A stretch of 64,000 nt of DNA from Yinghuangia seranimata. GTDB taxonomy: Bacteria; Actinomycetota; Actinomycetes; Streptomycetales; Streptomycetaceae. Positions 43,920 to 52,632 of the stretch are shown here, piece after piece; positions within the stretch are counted from its first letter, which is position 1; each line of letters opens with the position of its first letter. The stretch lies in NCBI RefSeq assembly GCF_029953285.1, contig NZ_JASAOI010000050.1, positions 1 through 64,000 on the forward strand, given 5' to 3'. The notes under the pieces were generated by a model. That model was given only the letters and a program-made list of their open reading frames with translations. It had not been told where the DNA came from and ran no database searches. The translations under genes and the position numbers were made by a program.

Positions 43920-45097
43920 CGCTTCACCTTCGTCATCCCGAGCCGCACCATGGCGACGATCTCGCGCTGGACCTCACTGACGCCGCCGCCGAACGTGTTG
44001 ATCTGCGCCCGCCGGTTCATCGCCTCCAGGTGGCCGCCGCTGAACGCGCCCGGCGACTTGGGCCGCAGCAGGGCGTCCGGGCCGACGATCTCCATGAGGT
44101 TGCGGTACACCTCGATGGCGCCCTCGGTGCCGAAGAACTTCACGCCCGAGGCGTCGCCCGCGTTGAGGGTGTTGTTGCCGACGTCGTGCACCAGGCGCCA
44201 GCTGAACATGCGGACGGCCGACAGGCGCGCGTACGTCTCGGCGAACTTCAGCTGCACCCACGGCTGGTCGATGACGCGTACGCCGTCCTCGATCTCCGTG
44301 GCGCGCGCCCACTCCAGGACCTCGTTGAAGAAGTCCTCGGCCTGCATGCCGAGCGCGGCGAGCGCGACCCGCTCGTGGTTGAGCTGGTTGGTGATGAGGT
44401 TCCAGCCGCGGTTCTCCTCGTACACGAGGTTCCCGTACGGGACGCGGATGTTGTCGTAGTACGTCGCGGTGGTGGTCATGCCGCCGACCGTGACGATCGG
44501 CGTCCACGCGAAGCCCGGGTCGTTCGTCGGCACCAGGATCATCGTGATGCCCTTGTGCTTGGGCGCCTCGGTGTCGGTGCGGCAGGCGAGCCAGATCCAG
44601 TCGGCGCCCTGCGCGGTGCTGGTGAAGATCTTCTGCCCGTTGATCACCCACTCGTCGCCCTCGCGGACCGCCTTGGTCTGGAGCGACGCGAGGTCGGTGC
44701 CGGCCGACGGCTCGCTGTAGCCGATCGCGAAGATGATCTCGCCGGAGACGATCTTCGGGAGGAAGTACTTCTTCTGCTCCTCGCTGCCGTACTTGATCAG
44801 CGTGGGGCCGACGGTGTTGAGCGTGACCATCGACACCGGGGCGCCGGCGCGGTACGCCTCGTCGAAGAAGATGAACTGCATCTCGGGGCCCTTGCCCTGG
44901 CCGCCGTACTCGACCGGCCAGCCGATCCCGAGCCAGCCGTCCGCCCCCATCTGCCGCCGGATGCGCTGGGTGGTCTCCCCACCCGACTCGCCCTCGGCCT
45001 CCAGGGCCTCCCGCACGTCGGGGGTGATCAGGCGGGTGAAATACTCCCGCAGCTCGGCGCGCAGGGCGTCCTGCGCAGGTGTTGGGGCGAGATGCAC
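43916..45097 (-). CDS. ChsE2/FadE29-like acyl-CoA dehydrogenase, catalytic subunit
   Basis: A 393-aa acyl-CoA dehydrogenase. GTG 45097 follows AAGGAG (8-nt spacer). FAD/substrate motifs: IGYSEPSAGTDLASLQT and WVINGQKIFTS. The catalytic base is Glu242 in LNHERVALAALG, which matches the position of the catalytic Glu in FadE29-type proteins. With the FadE28-like subunit it would dehydrogenate 3-oxo-4-pregnene-20-carboxyl-CoA. It is the first gene of the five-gene operon, all linked by overlaps or gaps of at most 3 nt. Confidence 0.9.
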   Translation of the reverse strand: MHLAPTPAQDALRAELREYFTRLITPDVREALEAEGESGGETTQRIRRQMGADGWLGIGWPVEYGGQGKGPEMQFIFFDEAYRAGAPVSMVTLNTVGPTLIKYGSEEQKKYFLPKIVSGEIIFAIGYSEPSAGTDLASLQTKAVREGDEWVINGQKIFTSTAQGADWIWLACRTDTEAPKHKGITMILVPTNDPGFAWTPIVTVGGMTTTATYYDNIRVPYGNLVYEENRGWNLITNQLNHERVALAALGMQAEDFFNEVLEWARATEIEDGVRVIDQPWVQLKFAETYARLSAVRMFSWRLVHDVGNNTLNAGDASGVKFFGTEGAIEVYRNLMEIVGPDALLRPKSPGAFSGGHLEAMNRRAQINTFGGGVSEVQREIVAMVRLGMTKVKR

Positions 45098-45187
45098 GTC
45101 ATCGGCTCCTTACAACGGGCCCGGCCCGCGCGACCCGCCGGCCGAGCAGCCCGCGCACCACGCAGGTACTTGGCAGAGTCGAATTTC

Positions 45188-45211
45188 TCCCACCCGGCAA
45201 GAGCTTGTCAA
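45188..45211 (-). promoter_or_regulatory. Possible promoter of the igr-like operon
   Basis: On the minus strand TTGACA (45211-45206) is followed after 17 nt by AGAAAT, about 90 nt before GTG 45097. The -35 box is perfect while the -10 is poor. No clear KstR-type palindrome is visible. Confidence 0.4.
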
Positions 45212-45324
45212 TATCAAGCATCTCCGGACGGGTGCGATCCTCGCCACCCCGCCGGTTGGATGGTCGGGGCCGGTCGGTAGTCTCAGCCGGCTCTGACCAG
45301 AAATCAGACCTTGGGGGAAACACC

Positions 45325-46503
45325 GTGCGCATACGTCTGTCCCACCGAGCGGTGGCCGCGCTCGCACTCGCACTCCCGATCGCCGTCACACCGGCCCTCA
45401 CCTCGACGGCGGTGGCCGCCGCGGCGAAGCCCTTCGTCACCGTCGACGGCCTCGCCGACGTCATCACCTACAACGCCGCACCTGACGAGTTCACGGTGAC
45501 GGTGAGCAACCCGGGCACCGGCCCCGTCTCCGGACGCGTCCTGGTGTCCGTCGAGGTCGACACACCCGGCGACATGGGCGCCTTCTTCGAGTACTACGAC
45601 ACGGCCAAGGGCGCCTGGACGTCCGCGGACATGATGTCCAACCTGATCCCGGAAGCCAGCCGCGTCGGCGGATGGCTCGGCGCCGACACCACGCTCGCCC
45701 CCGGCGAGACGCGCCAGATCAAGGCGCGCTTCGGCTACAAGCTCGCCAAGCCCGGCTACGCGGACATCACCAAGGGCGCGCTCAGCGCCTGGCTCGTCGC
45801 CCCGGAGTACGAGGCCACGCCGTGGCACCAGCAGATCGCCACCGGCCTCGCCTGGTACACGCCCAAGTCGGTCACGATGAAGGTCGAGGACTCCTCGGTC
45901 TTCCTGACCGCCGGCGGTCAACACGTCTCTTTCCGGGTCCACCTGACGTCGGACCCGGCCATGGACATCGGCTTCCGCTACCTGAACTCGGTGCTCTCCG
46001 CGGGGAAGACGCCGCTGAACACCTGCCAGGCCGCGTTGCAGATCCGCAACCCGAAGACCGACGAGTGGAAGACCGTCGACGCCACCACGAACTTCCAGGT
46101 GCTGTGGGAGGACTACCAGTCCGGCACGCCGCAGGACCGGGTGTTCGAGTACCGTGCCGCGATCGGCATGGACTTCCCCGTCGGCACCGACCTCACGCTG
46201 AACTTCGGCATCGAGACCACGGGTCCCGACACGCTGGTGAAGGGTGTCAAGACCTTCAAGACCTTCCCCAAGGCCGACCGCGACGCGGCCAAGCAGTGCG
46301 CGTCCTTCGACCACCCGCCGGCGGAGGGGGCGCCGCTCCCCGCGCCGGCCCCGCCCAGCCCCAAGCCCGACACCAACGCCCCGCACCTCGCGGAGACCGG
46401 CGGCTCCGACTCGGACATGACGCTGTACGGCGCCATCGGCGGCGCCGTCCTCGTCGCCGGCGCGGGCTCCGTGCTCTTCGCTCGGCGCCGCAACGGCGCC
46501 TGA
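45325..46503 (+). CDS. Cell-wall-anchored protein with LAETG sortase-E motif
   Basis: A 392-aa exported protein. GTG 45325 follows GGGGGAA. A signal peptide (RIRLSHRAVAALALALPIAV, cleavage near AVAAAA) is followed by Ig-like beta domains (KPFVTVDGLADVITYN, EFTVTVSNPGTGPVSGRVLVSV). A Pro-rich linker ends in LAETGG, a TM helix (YGAIGGAVLVAGAGSVLFA) and RRR tail. LAxTG is the class E sortase signal in high-GC actinobacteria, so the protein should be linked to peptidoglycan. The ligand is unknown. Confidence 0.88.
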   Translation: MRIRLSHRAVAALALALPIAVTPALTSTAVAAAAKPFVTVDGLADVITYNAAPDEFTVTVSNPGTGPVSGRVLVSVEVDTPGDMGAFFEYYDTAKGAWTSADMMSNLIPEASRVGGWLGADTTLAPGETRQIKARFGYKLAKPGYADITKGALSAWLVAPEYEATPWHQQIATGLAWYTPKSVTMKVEDSSVFLTAGGQHVSFRVHLTSDPAMDIGFRYLNSVLSAGKTPLNTCQAALQIRNPKTDEWKTVDATTNFQVLWEDYQSGTPQDRVFEYRAAIGMDFPVGTDLTLNFGIETTGPDTLVKGVKTFKTFPKADRDAAKQCASFDHPPAEGAPLPAPAPPSPKPDTNAPHLAETGGSDSDMTLYGAIGGAVLVAGAGSVLFARRRNGA

Positions 46504-46515
46504 GCCCGGCCCAGG

Positions 46516-46543
46516 GGGCGTGGACGGTCCGCCGTCCACGCCC
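46516..46543 (+). terminator. Terminator of the LAETG protein gene
   Basis: Perfect 12-bp stem GGGCGTGGACGG / CCGTCCACGCCC with loop TCCG, 13 nt past the stop. Confidence 0.8.
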
Positions 46544-46607
46544 GCGGGTATTTCGTGACAAAGGACTCGAAAGGCGCGGTTCGGCGGGCCGATTTAGCGT
46601 GGACGGT

Positions 46608-47435
46608 ATGGATACCGATCGTCCGCAGGAGCCCGAGGAGCCCCAGCAGCCGCCGGAACCCGGTGGTGGTGGTGGTGCCGGCGGGGCACCGCAGCCGCCC
46701 GAGCCGCCCAAGCCGCCGACGGGTCCGCCGGCCGGTGGAGCGCCGCCGCCTCCCCCGCCCGGGGCCGGCGCACCGCCTGTGCCGCCTCCGCCGCCCGCTC
46801 CCGGAACGCCGCCGCACGGCACGCCCCCGCCGCCCGGTGCGTCCGGCCCGGTCGGCGGAGAGCCTCCCGGCCCGGTGGCCGGGGAGCCGTACGGGGCCGG
46901 CTACGGGGCGCCGCCCCGCAAGGAGTCCGTGGTCGACGTGGGCCGCGACTGGCCCGCCGCCGCGGTGCTGCTGCTGACGGTGCTCGCCTTCGTGATGATG
47001 TTCCTGGACTGGTCGGTGCTGCGCGCCCGCCGGGTGAAGGTGACCGACGACGGGTTCGACCGCAGCATCCTGCCCGCCGCGCCGGTCATCCTGGTGATCA
47101 TGTTCGTCGCCGTCGCGGGCATCGCCGCCTACGCGCTGGCGTCGCGGCGGCCGAGATTCCTGGGCTTCGCGGCCATCCCGGCGTTCACCGCGATGCTCGT
47201 CGTGATCATCATCATGACCACGACCACCGAGGTCATCGAGAGCTTCACGCGCGGCCTGGCCACCTATGAACTGGGTGCGGGCGCCTGGCTGTGCCTGGTG
47301 TTCACGATCCTCGCGTTCCTCGTGACGCTCGTCCCGCTCGCGATGTGGGGCCGCGAGGCGATGGAGCAACGGCCCCCGAAGGCACCGCACGTGCCCGCCG
47401 CGCCGCCGGAGTTCCCGCACGCGGACGGCGACTGA
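46608..47435 (+). CDS. Integral membrane protein with Pro-rich N terminus
   Basis: A 275-aa protein from ATG 46608. The first 105 residues are Pro/Gly-rich and acidic at the start (MDTDRPQEPEEPQQPPEP). Four TM helices follow (WPAAAVLLLTVLAFVMMFLDW, APVILVIMFVAVAGIAAYAL, FLGFAAIPAFTAMLVVIIIM, AWLCLVFTILAFLVTLVPLAM) and a short Pro-rich tail. TAGCGT at 46595-46600 lies 7 nt before the ATG and there is no Shine-Dalgarno, so the mRNA may be leaderless. The function is unknown; Pro-rich membrane proteins of this kind are frequent near cell-wall genes. Confidence 0.75.
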   Translation: MDTDRPQEPEEPQQPPEPGGGGGAGGAPQPPEPPKPPTGPPAGGAPPPPPPGAGAPPVPPPPPAPGTPPHGTPPPPGASGPVGGEPPGPVAGEPYGAGYGAPPRKESVVDVGRDWPAAAVLLLTVLAFVMMFLDWSVLRARRVKVTDDGFDRSILPAAPVILVIMFVAVAGIAAYALASRRPRFLGFAAIPAFTAMLVVIIIMTTTTEVIESFTRGLATYELGAGAWLCLVFTILAFLVTLVPLAMWGREAMEQRPPKAPHVPAAPPEFPHADGD

Positions 47436-47438
47436 GCG

Positions 47439-48089
47439 TCAGACCGGCTCGGCCGGGGTCGCGCCGATCGTCGCGGTCAGCTCCGCGCCGAGCGGGTAAG
47501 GCCGTTCGTCCGGCAGCAGCGCCGCCGCGCCGTCGAGGTCGCCGTTCCGCACCAGGTCGTGCATCTCATGCGCGAGGCCGGTCACGTCCGTGACGGAGAC
47601 CAGCCACTCGTCGGCGTACGCGCGGGTCGCCCAGCCGGCGAGGCCGAGTTGGAGTGAGCGGTGCGCGAGCGGCCGCAGGTGCAGGTCGCGTTCGGGGTCC
47701 CACTGGATCCGCACGGTCGTGCGGTGCAGCCGGCTGCCCCACGTGTCGCGGTCGGGGTAGACGTCGCGGTCGTAGTGGCTCAGGCACGCGCCGGCGAGCG
47801 CCGACTCGAAGCCCTCGCGGGTGATCTCCAGCGCGAGCACGTGCTCCTGGAGCTTCTTGCTCGCCCAGCCGCAGCGGTACATCATCCACAGGAAGCTCGG
47901 CTTGACCCAGGTCATGCGCTCGCGGCTCCACGTGGTCGGGAACCGCCCGGTGCGCGCGGCGACGCCCGCGATCTGCGGCTTGTACGCCTGGTACACCGTG
48001 ACGGTGTCGGAGGTGTGGAGCGCGCGGATCTGGCGGCGCGGCGGTTCCGTCGGGCCGGTCGTCTCTGCCGGTCGTTCGTTCTCGTTCAT
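47439..48089 (-). CDS. DUF4291 protein
   Basis: A 216-aa soluble protein; ATG 48089 (MNENERPAETTGP) is chosen because the frame further up is not gene-like. The core begins RQIRALHTSDTVTVYQAYKPQIA and contains MTWVKPSFLWMMYRCGWASK, VLALEITREGFE, VRIQWDPERDLHL and the RSLQLGL motif, all hallmarks of DUF4291. The biochemical role of the family is not known to me. The stop is 4 nt from that of the convergent membrane protein. Confidence 0.88.
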   Translation of the reverse strand: MNENERPAETTGPTEPPRRQIRALHTSDTVTVYQAYKPQIAGVAARTGRFPTTWSRERMTWVKPSFLWMMYRCGWASKKLQEHVLALEITREGFESALAGACLSHYDRDVYPDRDTWGSRLHRTTVRIQWDPERDLHLRPLAHRSLQLGLAGWATRAYADEWLVSVTDVTGLAHEMHDLVRNGDLDGAAALLPDERPYPLGAELTATIGATPAEPV

Positions 48090-48241
48090 GGCGCCCCAGT
48101 GTCCGGCGGCGATTCGCCCCGGAGCCACCGGTTTTCCGACCACTCCGCGCGCCCTTGTTGCGCGCCCCCGGGGCCCGTCATGCTCGAATGGCCGAAAGCA
48201 GACGCGTAACCAGCCGCAGGGCCGGAACACAGGAGGGGGTG

Positions 48242-48382
48242 GTGCACGTGTCCGAGGCGACCTGTCCGCCGCATGACTGGGTCAACTGGAGCGGCAAGCA
48301 ACGCTGCCGCCGGTGCGGGACGACGATGGCGCCGCTGCGCCCCGCTCCCCCGCCCCCGCCCGACGGGGACGACGAGCGGTGA
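48242..48382 (+). CDS. 46-aa zinc-ribbon-like protein
   Basis: A mini-protein starting at GTG 48242 (AGGAGG at 48231-48236, 5-nt spacer); GTG 48239 and 48248 are alternatives. It has CPPHDW and CRRCG, a possible Cys/His zinc site, and a Pro-rich tail. The TGA overlaps the GTG of the phosphotransferase gene (48379-48382), so the two are translationally coupled. It may be a cofactor or regulator of the kinase-fold protein; inference. Confidence 0.6.
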   Translation: MHVSEATCPPHDWVNWSGKQRCRRCGTTMAPLRPAPPPPPDGDDER

Positions 48383-49224
48383 CCCTGCGGGTCCCGCCCC
48401 CTCCCCCGCCCGGCTTCCAGACCGCGCCGCGGGTCGCCTGGGCCGACCTGCATCCCAGGGTGCGCGCGTACGTTGAGGACACGGTCGGCGCGGTGGGCGA
48501 CTCGGCGACCGTGTGGGCGGGCTTCAGCTGCGACTTCGCGGCGGCGCTCGGCACCGCGCTGGGCAGCTTCTTCGTGAAGGGCGTGCCGTCGGGGCATCCG
48601 GCGGTAGGGCAGCAGTGGATGGAGGCCGCGGTCGCGCCGTATGTCACGCGGTTCTCACCGCGGTTGATACGGCACATTCGCGAATGCGGTTGGGACGTCC
48701 TGGTGTTCGAGTACATCGACGCCGTGCACGCCGACCTGTCCCCCGGCTCGCGTGATCTGCCGCGGCTGGCCGCGCTGTTGACCGGGATCGGGGCCGCCGA
48801 GCCGCCCGGGGCGGACGTGCCGCTGGAGCCGGTGTCCGCGCGCTGGGCCGAGTACCTGGACCCGGCCGCGCTCCGGCTGCTGGCCGGCGAGAGCCTTCTG
48901 CACACCGATCTCAACCCGCACAACCTGCTGTCCGCCGGCGACCGGGCCTACGTGGTCGACTGGGCGACCCCGGCGCGCGGCCCGGCGTGGATCGACGTCG
49001 CGGACGCCGCGATGCGGCTGATGGAGCAGGGGCACACCGCGTCCGACGCCGAGACGTGGGCGCGGCAGATGCCGTGCTGGCGGCATGTGACGGTGGCCGA
49101 GATCGACGCGCTGGTGACGGCGTACGTGCGGACCTGGTGCGCGCGGGCCGCCCCGGACGTCGCGCGCCGGTGCACGGCGCCGTTGGTCGCGCTCGGCTCG
49201 GTCAAGCGCGAGGACTGCGCCTGA
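48379..49224 (+). CDS. Aminoglycoside-phosphotransferase-fold protein
   Basis: A 281-aa protein starting at GTG 48379 within the stop of the small zinc protein. The catalytic loop HTDLNPHNLL (His175, Asp177, Asn179) and the metal-binding Asp194 in VVDWATPARG are those of APH/choline-kinase enzymes, and FFVKGVP supplies the N-lobe Lys. Such proteins phosphorylate small molecules; resistance is not implied. The substrate cannot be told from the sequence. Confidence 0.85.
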   Translation: MTLRVPPPPPPGFQTAPRVAWADLHPRVRAYVEDTVGAVGDSATVWAGFSCDFAAALGTALGSFFVKGVPSGHPAVGQQWMEAAVAPYVTRFSPRLIRHIRECGWDVLVFEYIDAVHADLSPGSRDLPRLAALLTGIGAAEPPGADVPLEPVSARWAEYLDPAALRLLAGESLLHTDLNPHNLLSAGDRAYVVDWATPARGPAWIDVADAAMRLMEQGHTASDAETWARQMPCWRHVTVAEIDALVTAYVRTWCARAAPDVARRCTAPLVALGSVKREDCA

Positions 49225-49236
49225 GGGCGGGGCTTT

Positions 49237-50736
49237 TCAGCCAACCCGCTTGAGGATCACGAAGACGTTGTCGTAGACGACCGTGTACCTCGCGCCGGGG
49301 TGGCGCTGCGCGGCGTCCGCCTCCAGCGTGCGCCGGGCCTCGGCGTCCCAGACGTCGGGCCGGTTCACCGCGACGTAGTCGGGGACCACCTTGCCGGTCG
49401 CGCCGATCCAGTACACGGTGGCGCGGGACGGCAGTTGGGATATCAGCCCGAGGTCGGTCTCGACCGTGGAACCCTTCTTCACCAGCCGCACCGCCTGGTT
49501 CGCGGCGGCGAGGCGCGGTGAGGCCTTGTACTCGTCGGGTTCGATGACGTGTGCGGCCGGCATGTAGGCGCACAGCGCGAGCGAGGCGGCGAGCACCGCG
49601 CCGGGCAGGTTGCGCGCGTACGTGCGCTGCCAGGGCGCGGGCGACTCGCCGGCGGCGCGGACGGCGTCCACGAGCGCGGCGAACACGATCGGCATGAGGA
49701 CGGCGTTGTAGTGCCAGTCCTGGCCCCAGTGGTTCGGCGTGTCGGAGAGCATGCGCCAGGCCAGCGTCGGCACCGCGAGGATGACGATGGGCGAGCGCAG
49801 CGCGAGGAACCCGACGACGCCGAAGACCCACAGGTAGGTCTTGGTCTTGAGGAACGGCCAGAACAGGTCCTGCGGGAAACCGCCGAAGAGCCCGAACAGC
49901 GAGCCGCCGCCGGCTTTCTCGCCCTCCTCGTACACGCCGTCCGGGTTCATCCCGGGGATGACGACGTACACGGTCAGCGCCATCGCGAGCGCGCCGAGGA
50001 CCATCAGCGCGGCGCCGAGCCGCCATCGGCGTTGCGTCAGAAGGTAGATGCCGAGCGCGCCGACCGTGAGGCCCATGTCCTCCTTGACCAGCAGCAGCGG
50101 CAGCGCCCACAACACCGCGGCGGTCCACCGGCGTTCGACGAGCTTCTCCATCGAGAACGCCAGCAGCGGCACGGCGAACGCGACCTCGTGGAAGTCGAAC
50201 TCGACCGCGCGCTGCACGCCCCACGAGAGGCCGAACGCGATGCCGATCGCGGCGCCGCGCGCCGTACCGAGCGCGGTGGACGCCATGCGCGTGATCGGCA
50301 CGACCGCGAGCGCGAACAGCGCGGCCTGCGCGATCAGCAGGGTGAGCGGGGACGGGAAGATCCGGTAGAACGGCGCGAGGACGGCCAGGATCGGGGAGAA
50401 GTGGTTGCCGAGCTGGTTCAGCCCCGGCGAGCGGACGTCGATGGTGGGCGCGTCCAGGTGCGCGTACCCCTTGACCGCCTGCTCGAAGATGGCGAGGTCC
50501 CACGAGGGGTTCTCGACGTGCCGGAAGCGCAGCAGCGAGATGAGCGCGTACAGGCCGAAGAACGCGATGCCGAGCAGGTAGGGCGTCGGGCGGGCGGCGA
50601 GCTCCCGCGTGACGCGGGAGGCGCCGGGTATGCGGGACCGGCGCGTGTCCCGGGGCGGGCCGGGATCACGCTCCCCGCGCTGCCCCGGGACGGGTATGGG
50701 TGCGACCTGAGACGACCGCTGCGACGGTTGCTGCAC
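49237..50736 (-). CDS. DUF2079 integral membrane protein
   Basis: A 499-aa polytopic protein; GTG 50736 is chosen since the longer frame to 51654 overlaps the DUF1838 gene. After a 50-aa basic/Pro lead come about ten TM helices. The signature RFRHVENPSWDLAIFEQAVKGYAHL (in part) and LNQLGNHFSPILAVLAPFYRIFP, with ALPLLLVKEDMGLTV, mark DUF2079, a relative of GT-C-like membrane glycosyltransferases. The C-terminal 120 aa are extracytoplasmic (ATVYWIGATGKVVPDYVAVNRPD). It is 14 nt downstream of the DUF1838 gene. Confidence 0.85.
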   Translation of the reverse strand: MQQPSQRSSQVAPIPVPGQRGERDPGPPRDTRRSRIPGASRVTRELAARPTPYLLGIAFFGLYALISLLRFRHVENPSWDLAIFEQAVKGYAHLDAPTIDVRSPGLNQLGNHFSPILAVLAPFYRIFPSPLTLLIAQAALFALAVVPITRMASTALGTARGAAIGIAFGLSWGVQRAVEFDFHEVAFAVPLLAFSMEKLVERRWTAAVLWALPLLLVKEDMGLTVGALGIYLLTQRRWRLGAALMVLGALAMALTVYVVIPGMNPDGVYEEGEKAGGGSLFGLFGGFPQDLFWPFLKTKTYLWVFGVVGFLALRSPIVILAVPTLAWRMLSDTPNHWGQDWHYNAVLMPIVFAALVDAVRAAGESPAPWQRTYARNLPGAVLAASLALCAYMPAAHVIEPDEYKASPRLAAANQAVRLVKKGSTVETDLGLISQLPSRATVYWIGATGKVVPDYVAVNRPDVWDAEARRTLEADAAQRHPGARYTVVYDNVFVILKRVG

Positions 50737-50750
50737 TGATCCTTGATCCC

Positions 50751-51575
50751 TTACGAAGGCGGCATCTGTCCAATTCCTCCGCAGTTTCTGTCCCGGAAAT
50801 ACGACCAACTCGTGACATTCGGGACAGACCACTCCTTGGGCGCGGACGCGAAGTGCGGCTCGTGCTCGGCGACGTACGCGCGCAGCCGCTCGGGCAGCTC
50901 GTCGTACCCGCCGAGCTTCTTGCCGTGGCAGTGGAAGACCAGTCCGCCGGGCCGCGCGCCCATCCGCATCCAGGGCAGCCACGGCGACAGGCGCGCCCAC
51001 GAGAAGTGGCACGGCACCGACGGCAGGTCCGGGCGGTCCAGGTCGGAGCGGCGGCAGAAGAACTGGAAGAGCTCCATCGCCCGGTAGACGTCGTCCGCCG
51101 AGTTCTCCGGGAACTTCGCGACCGGCAGCGGCGACGGGTAGGCCAGCAGGATGTCCTGCGCCCACATGACGTCGTCGCCCAGCTCGGTGACCGGGGCCCG
51201 CCACGGGCCGCGCGGGCCGTCGAGCAGCAGCTCCATGTTCACGGGGTCGTTCCAGATGTGCAGGACCTCGACGTCCTCGCCGGTGAACGGGTTGGCCCAG
51301 CTGTCGAGGATCTCGCCGGTCGCCGGGTCCTGGTAGAACGCGGCCTCGCGGGCCAGGAAGCGGTGGCCGCCGTCGACGGCCACGGTGCGGCCGACGTTGA
51401 AGCCCTCGAAGCGGAACAGCGTGCGGTGGTTCTCCCCGGGCGCCTGCGTGTGGACGTGGCCCGTCCACCACACCACGGTGTCCTCGGGGCCGAGGCTCGC
51501 GCGGGCGCGCACGAACGACTCGAGGTTGTCGGCGGGGTCGCGCAGATCGGGACGGTGCTCGGACGCGTGCGGCAT
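50751..51575 (-). CDS. DUF1838 protein
   Basis: A 274-aa soluble protein. ATG 51575 follows GGAGG (5-nt spacer). Features: TVVWWTGHVHTQAPGENHRTLFRFEGFNVGR (in part), VLHIWNDPVN, VPCHFSWARLSPWLPWMRMG, FHCHGKKLGGYDELPERLRAYV. These Trp/His-rich segments are typical of DUF1838, whose function is unknown to me. It is the first gene of a two-gene unit with DUF2079. Confidence 0.82.
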   Translation of the reverse strand: MPHASEHRPDLRDPADNLESFVRARASLGPEDTVVWWTGHVHTQAPGENHRTLFRFEGFNVGRTVAVDGGHRFLAREAAFYQDPATGEILDSWANPFTGEDVEVLHIWNDPVNMELLLDGPRGPWRAPVTELGDDVMWAQDILLAYPSPLPVAKFPENSADDVYRAMELFQFFCRRSDLDRPDLPSVPCHFSWARLSPWLPWMRMGARPGGLVFHCHGKKLGGYDELPERLRAYVAEHEPHFASAPKEWSVPNVTSWSYFRDRNCGGIGQMPPS

Positions 51576-51807
51576 GCGGTCCTCCGAGGAATCGGCGTCG
51601 GCTCGAAGCGTATCGGCGCGCGACGCCCGGTGCCCGGGGCATTGCGCCGCGCAACGGAACGATGTTTCCATTCTGAGGCGGGTCGCGGTGTGCCGAACGG
51701 GCGAAGCCCCCAGGACACGCGGAAGCCCACGAAGCGCGCGGGGTGCCGGTTCCGTCAGTGTTTGTGGGTAAATTGCCGTTACCGCCGCGCTCGATGTGGA
51801 GGGGTAC

Positions 51808-52617
51808 ATGGCGTACATCGACGGGTACCGCCTGGCCGACTCACGGGTCCTCGACCTCGCTCAGCCGATGCGCCAGGGCATGCCGCAGTCGGCGAACCAC
51901 CCCCCGTTCCGGATGGCGCTCGAACGCCGCCACGGCGACTACGTGCGCACCGACGGCGGCTCCGCGGCCAACGAGATCATCGTGACCGGCGGCCACGTGG
52001 GCACGCACGTCGACGCGCTCGGCCACGTCTCCCAGGACGGACGGGTGTACGGCGGTCTCGCCGCCGCCGACGTGCAGAGCAACCAGGGGCTGTCCGCGCT
52101 CGGCATCGACACCTTCCGCCCGTACGTAGGCCGGGCGGTCGTCCTCGACGTGCCCCGCCTGCACGGCCTCGACATCCTGCCGCCCGGCTACGAGGTGACC
52201 GCCGACGACCTGTCCCGCGCCGAGGCGCTGGCCGGCTCCGACGTCCGCCCCGGGCAGGCCGTCCTCATCGCCACCGGCTGGTCGCGCCTGTGGCACCAGT
52301 ACGACGTCTTCACCGGCCTCCGCGACGGCGTCCCGGGCCCCGGCGCCGACGCCGCCCACTGGCTGGCCTCCCGCCGCGTCCGCGTGGTCGGCGGCGAAAC
52401 CATCGCCTTCGAACGCATCGCCCCGGGCATGGGCCACGCGACCCTGCCGGTCCACCGCATCCTGCTCGTCGAGTCCGGCATCAACATCGTCGAAACGATG
52501 CGCCTCCACGAACTCCTGGACGCCCGCGTCGGCGAATGCCTCCTCATGCTCGCCCCGTTGCCCGTCGTCGGCGCCACGGGAGCCCCGGTCCGACCGCTGG
52601 CACTCATCCCGGGCTGA
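51808..52617 (+). CDS. Cyclase-family metal hydrolase (kynurenine-formamidase-like)
   Basis: A 269-aa enzyme. ATG 51808 has GGAGG at 51798-51802; GTG 51796 is less likely. The metal motif HVGTHVDALGH (HxGTHxDxxxH) and LDLAQPMRQGMPQ mark the cyclase/formamidase family. Further GETIAFERIAPGMGHATLPVHRILL covers the last active-site loop (in part). Members hydrolyse cyclic amides or N-formyl compounds with Mn or Zn. Substrate unknown. Confidence 0.88.
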   Translation: MAYIDGYRLADSRVLDLAQPMRQGMPQSANHPPFRMALERRHGDYVRTDGGSAANEIIVTGGHVGTHVDALGHVSQDGRVYGGLAAADVQSNQGLSALGIDTFRPYVGRAVVLDVPRLHGLDILPPGYEVTADDLSRAEALAGSDVRPGQAVLIATGWSRLWHQYDVFTGLRDGVPGPGADAAHWLASRRVRVVGGETIAFERIAPGMGHATLPVHRILLVESGINIVETMRLHELLDARVGECLLMLAPLPVVGATGAPVRPLALIPG

Positions 52618-52632
52618 CCGTGGCGCGGCGGG

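Noticed and set aside
48379-49224. Aminoglycoside resistance gene
   Set aside because: Only the general APH fold is visible; no feature points to antibiotic substrates and the coupled zinc protein suggests another role.
50737-51654. Long N-terminal extension of the DUF2079 protein
   Set aside because: The stretch lies over the DUF1838 gene, which has the better frame, motifs and start signals.
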